This document shows positions 27,845 through 36,026 of a stretch of 64,000 bases of DNA, in pieces (the stretch's first letter is position 1; the number at the start of each line of letters is the position of its first letter). Below the pieces are notes generated by a model that saw only the letters and a list, made by a program, of their open reading frames with translations, searched no databases and was not told the origin of the DNA. The translations under genes and the position numbers were made by a program. The stretch comes from Massilia rubra (lineage in GTDB: Bacteria; Pseudomonadota; Gammaproteobacteria; Burkholderiales; Burkholderiaceae_D), in contig NZ_VUYU01000001.1 of NCBI RefSeq assembly GCF_011682065.1, positions 310,001 through 374,000 on the forward strand, given 5' to 3'.

Positions 27845-29119
27845 ATGGATCTCGTACTTCGCAACGCCAGCCTGCCCGACGGGCGCCTCCAGATCGATAT
27901 CGCGGTCGAGAACGGGCTCATCGCCGCCGTCGGTCCCGGCCTGGCGGTGCGCGGCGCGCGCGAGATCGACGCCGGCGGCGACCTGGTGACGCCGCCCTTC
28001 GTCGACGCCCACTTCCACATGGACGCCACCTTGAGTTACGGCCTGCCGCGCGTGAACCGGTCGGGCACCCTGCTCGAAGGGATCGCGCTGTGGGGCGAGC
28101 TGAAACCCGGCCTGACCCAGGACGCGCTGATCGAACGCGCCATGCAGTACTGCGACTGGGCGGTGGCGCGCGGCCTGCTGGCGATTCGCTCGCACGTGGA
28201 CATTTGCGACGATCGCCTGCTGGCGGTGGAAGCGCTGCTGGAAGTGCGGCGCCGGGTGGCGCCTTATCTCGACCTGCAACTGGTCGCGTTTCCGCAAGAC
28301 GGGATTTTGCGCAGCGCCACCGCTTTCGACAACCTCAAGCGCGCCATCGGGATGGGGGTGGACGTGGTGGGCGGGATTCCCCATTTCGAGCGCACCATGA
28401 GCGAGGGGGCGGCCTCGGTGCGCCTGCTGTGCGAGTATGCGGCCGGGCAGGGGCTGCGGGTGGACATGCACTGCGACGAATCGGACGACCCCATGTCGCG
28501 CCATATCGAAACGCTGGCGTTCGAAACGCAGCGCCTCGGCCTGCAGGGCAGGGTGGCCGGCTCGCACCTGACCTCGATGCACTCGATGGACAACTACTAT
28601 GTGAGCAAGCTGCTGCCATTGATCCGCGAGGCGGGCGTGGCGGCGATCGCCAACCCGCTGATCAACATCACCCTGCAGGGACGGCACGACAGCTACCCCA
28701 AGCGGCGCGGCATGACGCGCGTGCCGGAGCTGATCGCCGCCGGCGTGCAGGTCGCCTTTGGCCACGACTGCGTGATGGACCCGTGGTACAGCCTGGGCTC
28801 GGGCGACATGCTGGAAGTGGCGCACATGGGCCTGCACGTGGCGCAGATGACGGGGCAGGAGGCGATGCACCAGTGCTTCCTGGCGGTGACCGAGGTCCCG
28901 GCCCGCATTCTCGGGCTGGAAGGTTACGGGATTGCGCCCGGCTGCCACGCCGACCTGGTGCTGCTCGACGCCGCCAGCACGGTCGAAGCGATCCGCCTGC
29001 GGGCGGCGCGGCGCATGGTGATCCGGCGCGGCGTGGTGGTGAGCGAGGCGCCGCGCGCGCAAGCGACCCTGCACCTGCCGGGACGCCCGGCCGGCACGAA
29101 TTTTCGCCTCGGGCGCTGA
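27845..29119 (+). CDS. CodA-type deaminase, predicted 5-methylcytosine deaminase
   Basis: 424 residues from ATG 27845, preceded by AAGGAG. It is collinear with E. coli cytosine deaminase: metal ligands His56/His58 in DAHFHMD, the FPQDGI motif, MHCDESDD, HLTSMHSMDN, a PLINITLQGRHD segment and FGHD (Asp308). The residue after that Asp is Cys309, where E. coli CodA has Asp314. Published work identified CodA relatives lacking this Asp as deaminases that turn 5-methylcytosine into thymine, so that activity is predicted here; cytosine may also be used. Cytoplasmic, about 47 kDa. A GNAT gene follows after 16 bases on the same strand. Confidence 0.8.
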   Translation: MDLVLRNASLPDGRLQIDIAVENGLIAAVGPGLAVRGAREIDAGGDLVTPPFVDAHFHMDATLSYGLPRVNRSGTLLEGIALWGELKPGLTQDALIERAMQYCDWAVARGLLAIRSHVDICDDRLLAVEALLEVRRRVAPYLDLQLVAFPQDGILRSATAFDNLKRAIGMGVDVVGGIPHFERTMSEGAASVRLLCEYAAGQGLRVDMHCDESDDPMSRHIETLAFETQRLGLQGRVAGSHLTSMHSMDNYYVSKLLPLIREAGVAAIANPLINITLQGRHDSYPKRRGMTRVPELIAAGVQVAFGHDCVMDPWYSLGSGDMLEVAHMGLHVAQMTGQEAMHQCFLAVTEVPARILGLEGYGIAPGCHADLVLLDAASTVEAIRLRAARRMVIRRGVVVSEAPRAQATLHLPGRPAGTNFRLGR

Positions 29120-29135
29120 GCCTCGGAGCGCCCTG

Positions 29136-29657
29136 ATGAAGATCCTCGACACCGCGCGCCTGGTGCTGCGCACCGTGGAAGCGGCCGATGCGCCGTTCTA
29201 CCTGGAGCTGGTCAACGATCCCGATTTCCTGCTCCACATCGGCGACCGCGGCATCCGCACGCTGGACGCGGCGCGCACGCACATCGACAATGGGCCGGTG
29301 CGCATGCAGGCCGCGCTGGGCCACGCCATCTGGCTGGTGGCGCACAAGGAGAGCGGCGCGCCGATCGGCATGTGCGGCCTGATCAAGCGCGACACCTTGC
29401 CCGAGGTCGACCTCGGCTACGCCTTCCTGCCGGCCTGGCGCGGCCAGGGCTATGCGGTCGAGGCGGCCCGCGCCGTGGTCGGGTACGCGCGCGAGCGCCT
29501 GGGACTGGCGCGCCTGCTGGCGATCACCTCGCCGCACAACACGGCGTCCGGCGCCCTGCTCGAAAAACTTGGCCTGCGTTTTGACAAGATTGTCCACCTT
29601 ACACAGGAAGACCCCGGCACCCGGCTGTATGCGATGCAACTGTGTGCAACTGCCTGA
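29136..29657 (+). CDS. GNAT N-acetyltransferase (RimJ/RimL-like)
   Basis: 173 residues. The start TARLVLRTVEAADAPFYLEL and the central DLGYAFLPAWRGQGYAVEA (acetyl-CoA loop RGQGYA), followed by RLLAITSPHNTAS and LLEKLGL, are typical of the Acetyltransf_3 group that modifies ribosomal proteins or small molecules. GGAGCG precedes the ATG. Probably the second gene of the deaminase transcript. The substrate is unknown. Confidence 0.85.
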   Translation: MKILDTARLVLRTVEAADAPFYLELVNDPDFLLHIGDRGIRTLDAARTHIDNGPVRMQAALGHAIWLVAHKESGAPIGMCGLIKRDTLPEVDLGYAFLPAWRGQGYAVEAARAVVGYARERLGLARLLAITSPHNTASGALLEKLGLRFDKIVHLTQEDPGTRLYAMQLCATA

Positions 29658-29779
29658 AATACTTGTTGTCAGTTAACTGAAACGCATTTCTTTTTATCTT
29701 TCATAAGTGCATGATTGGTTGGCAAAGCAAGCGTCTTTACAGGCGCTGCGGCAAGTCCCCCAACCAGCCGAGAGAGCCC

Positions 29780-31501
29780 ATGAAACTCGCCAACCTCCGA
29801 ATTGCCGTGCGCCTCGGTGCGCTCGGCGCTTTCTTTTTTGCCGCATTATTGTTGGTGGGCATAGGCGCCTGGACGGCGCTGTCCGGCGCCAACGCCAAGA
29901 GTGCGCTGGCGATGCAGCGCGCCGCCAAGCTCACCGAAGCGGTCGACACGGCGCGCGGCGCCCAGGTCGAATTCAAGATCCAGGTGCAGGAATGGAAAAA
30001 TATCCTGCTGCGCGGTTCGGACGCGGCCCAGCTCGAAAAATACAGCGCCTCGTTCCGCAAGAGCGGCGAGACCACCCGGGCCGAACTGGCCAAGGTCAAT
30101 TCCCTGCTCGGCGAGCTGGGGCTGAAAACACCGCTGGTTGACGACGCCATCCGCGCCACCGGCGAACTGGGAAAAAACTATCTGGGCGCGCTGCAAAAGT
30201 TCGATGGCGCCAATCCGGACAGCTACAAAAACATCGACAACCTGGTCAAGGGCATGGACCGCGAGCCAACCCAGAAGATCGACGCCATCGTCAGCTATAT
30301 CAGCACTGAAACGCGGGCGCTGACGGCGGCCATGATCAAGGAGCAGGCCGCCGCCGAACGCGCGGCCAGCATCGAACTGCTGGTGATCGTGCTGGTGACG
30401 GTGGTGGTGGGCGCGGTGATCATGGTGTGGCTGGTGCGCAGCATTACCGGGCCCTTGAATGAAGCGGTCAATATCGCCCGCATCGTCGCCAGCGGCGACT
30501 TGTCGACCTCGATCGAAGCGCGCGGCAGCGATGAAATCGGCATGCTGCTCAAGTCGCTCAAGGACATGCACGACAGCCTGGCCGAGATCGTCGGCAAGGT
30601 GCGTGCCGGCACCGATGCGATTGCCAGCGCATCGAGCGAGATCGCCGACGGCAACCTGGATTTGTCGGCGCGCACCGAAGAGCAGGCCAGTTCGCTTGAA
30701 GAGACGGCCTCGGCCATGGAAGAACTGACCTCGACCGTGAAACAGAACGGCGAGAACGCCAGCCAGGCCAGCAAGCTGGCCAGCGACGCCTCGACGGTGG
30801 CGGTGCGCGGCGGCGACGCGGTGGCGCAGATGATCCACACCATGGGCTCGATCAACGAATCGTCGCGCAAGATCGTGGACATCATCGGCGTGATCGACGG
30901 GATTGCCTTCCAGACCAATATTCTGGCCCTGAACGCCGCGGTGGAAGCGGCGCGGGCGGGCGAGCAGGGACGCGGCTTCGCGGTGGTGGCGTCCGAAGTG
31001 CGCAACCTGGCCCAGCGTTCGGCGGCGGCGGCCAAGGAAATCAAGGCCCTGATCGGCGACTCGGTCGACAAGGTCGAAACCGGCAGCAAGCTGGTGGGGC
31101 AGGCGGGCAACACGATGAACGAAGTCGTTGCCAGCGTACAGCGGGTGACGGCGATCATCGGCGAGATTGCCGTCGCCAGTGGCGAGCAGAACGTGGGGAT
31201 CGACCAGATCAACGATGCGATCACGCAGATGGACACGGTCACGCAGCAGAACGCGGCGCTGGTTGAAGAAGCGGCGGCGGCGGCCGAAGCGATGAAGCAG
31301 CAGGCGGCCAGCCTGGCCGAAGCGGTCAGCGTGTTCAAGATCAGCAACAAGCACGTGACGGCGGCCCCGGCGGCGCGCACCACGCAGCAACGGGCGGCCC
31401 CGGCGGCCCGCGCGGGGGCGGTGCGGCTGGCGCCCGGCAAAGCCAAAGCCGCCCCGGCGCGCCCGGTTGCCGCTGGCGACAAGGAATGGGAAGAATTCTG
31501 A
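29780..31501 (+). CDS. Methyl-accepting chemotaxis protein
   Basis: 573 residues from ATG 29780 (GAGAGA just upstream); an ATG 69 bases earlier gives a basic tail that does not fit. TM1 lies at about 13-35, then a helical periplasmic domain of about 150 residues (4HB-like), TM2 ([19 protein letters not shown]), a HAMP domain and a long signalling helix with the conserved hairpin tip [18 protein letters not shown]. An Ala/Pro/Lys linker carries the C-terminal EWEEF, which resembles the NWETF pentapeptide that tethers CheR/CheB. The ligand is unknown. A terminator follows at 31596. No che genes are adjacent. Confidence 0.92.
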   Translation: MKLANLRIAVRLGALGAFFFAALLLVGIGAWTALSGANAKSALAMQRAAKLTEAVDTARGAQVEFKIQVQEWKNILLRGSDAAQLEKYSASFRKSGETTRAELAKVNSLLGELGLKTPLVDDAIRATGELGKNYLGALQKFDGANPDSYKNIDNLVKGMDREPTQKIDAIVSYISTETRALTAAMIKEQAAAERAASIELLVIVLVTVVVGAVIMVWLVRSITGPLNEAVNIARIVASGDLSTSIEARGSDEIGMLLKSLKDMHDSLAEIVGKVRAGTDAIASASSEIADGNLDLSARTEEQASSLEETASAMEELTSTVKQNGENASQASKLASDASTVAVRGGDAVAQMIHTMGSINESSRKIVDIIGVIDGIAFQTNILALNAAVEAARAGEQGRGFAVVASEVRNLAQRSAAAAKEIKALIGDSVDKVETGSKLVGQAGNTMNEVVASVQRVTAIIGEIAVASGEQNVGIDQINDAITQMDTVTQQNAALVEEAAAAAEAMKQQAASLAEAVSVFKISNKHVTAAPAARTTQQRAAPAARAGAVRLAPGKAKAAPARPVAAGDKEWEEF

Positions 31502-31587
31502 GCCCCCAACTGGGGTCAGAGCTTTAACTTGAAACATTTCATGGAGCCCCAACCGGGGTCAGAGCTTTAACTTGAAACATTTCACGA
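31502..31587. repeat. Tandem 43-base direct repeat
   Basis: Two copies with a 43-base period, each holding GGGGTCAGAGCTTTAACTTG and then AAACATTTCA. They lie straight after the chemoreceptor stop. A third, inverted copy is at 31721-31754. Similar GGGGTCAGAG sequences are known as dispersed REP-like repeats in proteobacteria. Confidence 0.8.
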
Positions 31588-31754
31588 AATAGTTTCAAAA
31601 AACCGGGAAGATTCCCGGTTTTTTTACGTCAGCCATCCGTGAAGGTGTCGCTTTTATACAAAAAATGGCCGGATGTCGCGCTTTTTGACGATCTTGGGTT
31701 CAACGCTGGCCAGGACGAGGAAATGTTTCTAGATAAAGCTCTGACCCCGGTTGT
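31547..31754. mobile_element. MITE-like element, about 208 bases
   Basis: Its ends form a terminal inverted repeat of about 34 bases: the left copy starts CAACCGGGGTCAGAGCTTTA (31550) and the right end is its reverse complement (...AAAGCTCTGACCCCGGTTG), with 2-3 mismatches further in. The interior has a terminator and no gene. It carries no transposase and would have to be mobilised in trans. The extra tandem left copy at 31502 argues for past slippage or nested insertion. Confidence 0.5.
31596..31626 (+). terminator. Intrinsic terminator after the chemoreceptor gene
   Basis: AAAAACCGGGAA and TTCCCGGTTTTTT form a long stem with a GA loop, ending in a T-run. The stem works on both strands. 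It lies inside the MITE-like element. Confidence 0.8.
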
Positions 31755-31943
31755 AGGCGTTTGCCGCGCTTCGGGGAATCAGGCTTCCTACCCCCGCTGG
31801 TGGAGAGTATTGTGTTTACGCATGGTTTACTAATTGTGCACGGGACGTTGTCGACTATCTATATAATATCAGGGGTATCGCCGTGACCGGGACCGGTCCG
31901 CCTATGCCTTCCCAATCTCAGCCGAACTATCCCTAAGGATCCA
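31755..31943 (+). promoter_or_regulatory. Leader of the stressosome operon
   Basis: No gene. A perfect TATAAT occurs at 31862-31867, in AT-rich sequence about 80 bases before the RsbR start. No good -35 hexamer stands at the usual spacing (TTGTGC is about 22 bases upstream), so the promoter call is weak. AAGGATCC precedes the RsbR ATG. Confidence 0.35.
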
Positions 31944-32810
31944 ATGAGCAACGACAAAAGCACCCAGTTAGCCCTGATTATTACGCAGTTCGAACATGAG
32001 CTGCTGGAAGTGTGGCTGTCGGGATTGATGACGCGTATGATTCGCCGCGATAAGAACGCCGAGGCCGAACTGCGCCAGCAAGCCACCCGTTTCCTGCCCC
32101 TGCTGGTGCGCGCCCTCGAACGCGGCGCCACCACCGATATCGAAGGCGCGGCCTGGGACGATACCCGCCACATGCTCACCGAGATCTCGCAGGCGCGCGT
32201 GCGCCAGGGCTTCTCGTCGATCGAGACGGCCAGCTTCATCTTCGCCCTCAAAGAGCCGCTGTTCGCCTACCTGCGCACCGCGCTGGCCGACAATCCGATC
32301 CGGCTGGTCGAGGAAACCGCCACCACCAGCGCGCTGTTCGACCGCCTCGGCCTGTTTACCATCGAGGTGTACCAGAAGGCGCGCGAGCAGGTCATCCTGC
32401 GCCAGCAGCAGGAACTGCTGGAGCTGTCCACCCCCGTCGTGCAGTTGTGGGACGGCGTGCTGGCCCTGCCGCTGATCGGCACCCTCGACAGCGCCCGCAC
32501 CCAGGTGGTGATGGAAAACCTGCTGCAGAAAATCGTCGATACCGGCGCTTCGATCGCGATCATCGACATCACCGGCGTGCCGACCGTGGACACCCTGGTG
32601 GCCCAGCACCTGCTGAAAACCATCGCGGCCGCGCGCCTGATGGGCGCCGACTGCATCATCAGCGGCATCCGCCCGCAGATCGCACAGACCATCGTGCACC
32701 TGGGCGTGAACCTGGAAGACGTGGTCACCAAGGCCACCCTGGCGGACGCTTTCGTGGTCGCGCTCAAGCGCACCGGTTCGACCATCACCCATCCGCACAA
32801 CGCGCGCTAA
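31944..32810 (+). CDS. rsbR: RsbR-type stressosome protein
   Basis: 288 residues. The N-terminal helical sensor region (about 1-155, LALIITQFEHELLEVWLSGL) is of the RsbRD N-terminal type rather than a globin. A linker and a STAS domain (about 165-275) follow. The STAS loop IDITGVPTVDTLVAQHLL carries the threonines that RsbT phosphorylates in RsbR proteins (Thr210, Thr214 and Thr217 are candidates). RsbR and RsbS build the stressosome core and hold RsbT until stress. It is the first of six overlapping or closely spaced genes (gap to rsbS 2 bases). Confidence 0.9.
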   Translation: MSNDKSTQLALIITQFEHELLEVWLSGLMTRMIRRDKNAEAELRQQATRFLPLLVRALERGATTDIEGAAWDDTRHMLTEISQARVRQGFSSIETASFIFALKEPLFAYLRTALADNPIRLVEETATTSALFDRLGLFTIEVYQKAREQVILRQQQELLELSTPVVQLWDGVLALPLIGTLDSARTQVVMENLLQKIVDTGASIAIIDITGVPTVDTLVAQHLLKTIAAARLMGADCIISGIRPQIAQTIVHLGVNLEDVVTKATLADAFVVALKRTGSTITHPHNAR

Positions 32811-32812
32811 GC

Positions 32813-33169
32813 ATGGAACGCATACCGATCCTGAAAATGGGCCGTCTGCTGCTGGTGACGATCCAGGTCGACATGCACGATCGCCTGGCCATGACCCTGC
32901 AGGACGACCTGACCGCGCGCATCGTCAAGGACCGCGCGACCGGCGTGCTGATCGATATTTCGGCGCTCGACATCGTCGACTCCTTCATCGGCCGCATGAT
33001 CAGCCATACGGCGGCCATGGCCCGCATTCTCGACGCCCGCACGGTGCTGGTGGGGATGCAGCCGGCCGTGGCGATCACGCTGGTGGAACTGGGCTTGACG
33101 CTCGAAGGCGTGAGCACCGCACTGAATGTGGAACGCGGACTGGCCCTGCTGCAGCAGGAACGGGAATGA
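32813..33169 (+). CDS. rsbS: RsbS-type STAS protein
   Basis: 118 residues, one STAS domain of normal length. The N-terminus IPILKMGRLLLVTIQVD and the motif DISALDIVDSFIGRMI are characteristic. Ser57 matches the Ser59 phosphorylated by RsbT in Bacillus subtilis RsbS. ATG 32813 is 2 bases after rsbR; longer frames run inside rsbR and are rejected. It forms the stressosome core with RsbR. Confidence 0.9.
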   Translation: MERIPILKMGRLLLVTIQVDMHDRLAMTLQDDLTARIVKDRATGVLIDISALDIVDSFIGRMISHTAAMARILDARTVLVGMQPAVAITLVELGLTLEGVSTALNVERGLALLQQERE

Positions 33170-33197
33170 CCGCCGTGGTACAGCGGCGGAGCGCGCC

Positions 33198-33614
33198 GTG
33201 AGCGCCGCCGCCGAAGGCCTGGTCCACGCAGTGCTGATCACCGATGAAGACGTGGTCCGCCTGCGCAAGCTGGTGCGCGACGAAATGGTCGCGCTCAAGT
33301 TTTCGTTGATCGAACAAACCAAGATGGTCACCGCCGCCAGCGAACTGGCGCGCAATACGCTGCGCTACGGCGGCGGCGGGCGCGCCGAACTCGAACTGGT
33401 CGAGCGCGGCGGCAAGCGCGGCATCCAGGTCAGCTTCATCGATGAAGGTCCCGGCATCGCCGATATCGACCTGGCCCTCACCGACGGCTATACCAGCGGC
33501 GGCGGGATGGGCCTGGGCCTGTCCGGGGCGCGCCGCCTGGCCGACGACTTTATTCTCGACAGCGCGCCAGGCAAAGGCACCACCGTCACCATCGCGAAAT
33601 GGAAGTTGTTTTGA
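33198..33614 (+). CDS. rsbT: RsbT-type serine kinase/switch protein
   Basis: 138 residues from GTG 33198, with GGAG 7 bases upstream; the longer frame lies inside rsbS. The GHKL ATPase boxes are intact: ELARNTLRYG (N box), DEGPGIADI (G1) and GGGMGLGLSGARRL (G2). RsbT phosphorylates RsbR/RsbS on stress, leaves the complex and then binds an output partner, classically RsbU. No RsbU lies here. The last 16 bases overlap the next gene. Confidence 0.9.
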   Translation: MSAAAEGLVHAVLITDEDVVRLRKLVRDEMVALKFSLIEQTKMVTAASELARNTLRYGGGGRAELELVERGGKRGIQVSFIDEGPGIADIDLALTDGYTSGGGMGLGLSGARRLADDFILDSAPGKGTTVTIAKWKLF

Positions 33615-34627
33615 ACAGATTAGGCAGGCAGGCGACCTTTCATGTGGGTGAATCGAGCGAGATCGCAGCGGCGCGCCGCGCCGGCAATACGCTGGCGCGC
33701 CAGCTCGGCTTTGACGAGACGCGCGCCGGCCAGTTGGCTATCGTGATCACCGAGGCGGCCACCAACATCGTCAAGCACGCCGGCGAAGGCGAGATTTTGC
33801 TGCGCGCGCTGCATGCGGGCGAGCGCGCCGGGGTCGAAGTGATCGCGCTCGATCGCGGTCCCGGCATGGCCAACGTGGCGCTGCGCATGGAAGACGGCAA
33901 TTCCACCACCGGCACCTACGGCGTGGGCCTGGGCGCCATTGGCCGCCTGGCGCCGGAATTCGATATCTATTCGCTCGAAGGCCAGGGCACGGTGCTGTTC
34001 ATGACCGTATGGAGCGGCGCGGCCGGTGCGCCGGTGTCGGACTGGGAAGTGGGCGCGGTCTGCCTGCCGATCCCCAGCGAGGAAGTCTGCGGCGACGCCT
34101 GGGACGTGGGCCTCGCCAGCTGGGGCCTGACGGTCGGCATGGCCGATGGCCTGGGCCACGGTCCGGAGGCGGCCGCCGCTTCGGAAGCGGCGGTCGCGCT
34201 GGTGGCCGACCGTCCCGCCGTGGGCGTGTCGGAACTGATGCAGCTGGCGCACGGCGCGCTGCGCGGCACCCGTGGCGCGGCGGTGGCGATTGCGGCCATC
34301 GATTGCGATGCCGGCGAGCTGACGTTTGCGGGCATCGGCAATATCGCCGGCTGCATTTTCGACGGCGCGGCGCGCCGCCACCTGATGTCGCACAACGGCA
34401 TCGTCGGCAGCAACCTGCGCAAGGTACAGAAGTTCAGCCATCCCTGGGCGCCCGGCGCCATGCTGATCATGCATTCGGACGGCCTGGGAACGCGCTGGGA
34501 CCTCGATGCCTATCCCGGCCTGGTATTCCGCCATCCGGGCCTGATCGCGGCGGTGCTGTACCGCGATTTTGCGCGCCAGCGCGATGACGCCAGCGTGCTG
34601 GTAGTGCGTGAGCGGGAGCTGGCGTAA
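33599..34627 (+). CDS. GHKL ATPase fused to SpoIIE/RsbX-type phosphatase
   Basis: 342 residues. Residues 1-140 form an RsbW-like GHKL ATPase (VITEAATNIVKHAGEGE, LDRGPGMANV, GTYGVGLGAIGRL). Residues 150-340 form a PP2C/SpoIIE-type phosphatase (GDAWDVGLASWGLTVGMADG, LTFAGIGNI, HSDGLGTRW, DDASVLVV). In known modules RsbX-type phosphatases reset RsbR/RsbS; the attached ATPase adds a kinase-like or partner-switch half in the same chain. It overlaps rsbT by 16 bases and the next gene by 1 base (TAATG), so translation is coupled. Confidence 0.85.
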   Translation: MEVVLNRLGRQATFHVGESSEIAAARRAGNTLARQLGFDETRAGQLAIVITEAATNIVKHAGEGEILLRALHAGERAGVEVIALDRGPGMANVALRMEDGNSTTGTYGVGLGAIGRLAPEFDIYSLEGQGTVLFMTVWSGAAGAPVSDWEVGAVCLPIPSEEVCGDAWDVGLASWGLTVGMADGLGHGPEAAAASEAAVALVADRPAVGVSELMQLAHGALRGTRGAAVAIAAIDCDAGELTFAGIGNIAGCIFDGAARRHLMSHNGIVGSNLRKVQKFSHPWAPGAMLIMHSDGLGTRWDLDAYPGLVFRHPGLIAAVLYRDFARQRDDASVLVVRERELA

Positions 34628-36018
34628 TGTCGCTGCGGATTCTCAAGATCGCCATCGGCACCGAGCTCGATGTGGTCGGGGCGCGCCAGCGCGCGCGCGA
34701 GATCGCGGTGCTGTGCGGCTTCGCCATGCAGGATCAGGTGCGCATTGCGACGTCGGTGTCGGAACTGGCCCGTAACGTCTTCAATTATGCGCACGGCGGC
34801 AGGGTCGAGTTTTCGATCGAAGATACCGACGGCGCCCAGGCGCTGCAGATCCGCATCGACGACCAGGGTCCCGGCATCGCCGACCTGGATTTGGTGCTGT
34901 CCGGGGGCTACCAGTCGGCCACCGGCATGGGCCTGGGCATCCTGGGCGCGCGCCGCCTGATGGACCTGTGCGAGATCCGCTCCGCGCCCGGCAGCGGCAC
35001 CAGGATCGTGCTGCAAAAGCGCTTTGCCGCCGATGCGCCGCGCATGACGGCGCGCATGGTGGGCGACATGTGCGCCCACCTCAACGCGCTGGCGCCCGAT
35101 TCGATGCTGGGCGAAGTGCAGCAGCAGAACCAGGAACTGCTCGGCACTCTCGATGAGCTCAAGGCGCGCCAGGAAGAACTGCTGGCCCTCACGCGCGAGC
35201 TCGAAGAGAACAACCGCGCCGTCAAGGTGCTGTACGCGGAGCTCGACGAGAAGGCCGAGCACCTGCGCCGCGCCGACCAGGCCAAGTCGCGCTTCCTGTC
35301 GAACATGAGCCACGAATTCCGCACGCCGCTCAGCTCCATCCGGGCGCTGTCCAAGCTGCTGCTGGCGCGCGCCGACGGCGAGCTGTCGGAAGAGCAGGAA
35401 AAGCAGGTCCGGTTCATCCTGCAAGGGACGATCGCCCTCAACGAGATGGTCGACGACCTGCTCGACCTGGCCAAGATCGAAGCGGGCAAGGTCGATGTGC
35501 GGCCCGAGCGCTTCATGGTGGCCGACATGTTCAGCACCTTGCGCGGCCTGCTGCGGCCCTTGTTGGGCGGTTCGGCCGTGGCGCTGACCTTTCATGAACC
35601 CCCGGCCGGGCTGGCGCTGTGCAGCGACCAGAGCAAGCTGGCGCAAATACTGCGCAACTTCATTTCGAATGCGATCAAGTACACCGAGCAGGGCGACATC
35701 GCGGTCCGTGCGGCCTTGCTGCCGGAGCAGGGTATGATGCACTTCAGCGTGGCCGATACCGGCCTGGGAATCGCCGCCTGCGACCAGGCGTTCATCTTCG
35801 AGGAATTCAGCCAGATCGAAAACCGCTTGCAGACGCGCGTCAAGGGCACCGGTCTCGGCTTGCCGCTGTGCCGCAAGCTGGCCGACCTGCTGGGCGGGGC
35901 GGTGGGCGTCGACAGCGTGGCGGGCGCCGGTTCGGTATTCTGGGTGTCGGTCCCGCTCACGCCCATGGCGGACCGGGACGACGCCCCGGTAACGTCATAT
36001 TTACATAATCCGGATTGA
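34627..36018 (+). CDS. RsbT-like ATPase fused to a histidine kinase
   Basis: 463 residues, no membrane segment. Residues 1-135 repeat the RsbT fold: ELARNVFNYAHGG (Glu47, Asn50), DDQGPGIADL and GMGLGILGARRL. A coiled coil (about 162-225) leads to HisKA with SNMSHEFRTPLSSIRAL (His229) and a full HATPase domain (NFISNAIKYT, DTGLGIA, KGTGLGLPLC). It thus has two separate ATP-binding GHKL domains. It probably links stressosome state to a phosphorelay, replacing RsbU. It overlaps the upstream gene by 1 base, and the hybrid kinase gene follows. Confidence 0.88.
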   Translation: MSLRILKIAIGTELDVVGARQRAREIAVLCGFAMQDQVRIATSVSELARNVFNYAHGGRVEFSIEDTDGAQALQIRIDDQGPGIADLDLVLSGGYQSATGMGLGILGARRLMDLCEIRSAPGSGTRIVLQKRFAADAPRMTARMVGDMCAHLNALAPDSMLGEVQQQNQELLGTLDELKARQEELLALTRELEENNRAVKVLYAELDEKAEHLRRADQAKSRFLSNMSHEFRTPLSSIRALSKLLLARADGELSEEQEKQVRFILQGTIALNEMVDDLLDLAKIEAGKVDVRPERFMVADMFSTLRGLLRPLLGGSAVALTFHEPPAGLALCSDQSKLAQILRNFISNAIKYTEQGDIAVRAALLPEQGMMHFSVADTGLGIAACDQAFIFEEFSQIENRLQTRVKGTGLGLPLCRKLADLLGGAVGVDSVAGAGSVFWVSVPLTPMADRDDAPVTSYLHNPD

Positions 36019-36026
36019 GGTCCACC

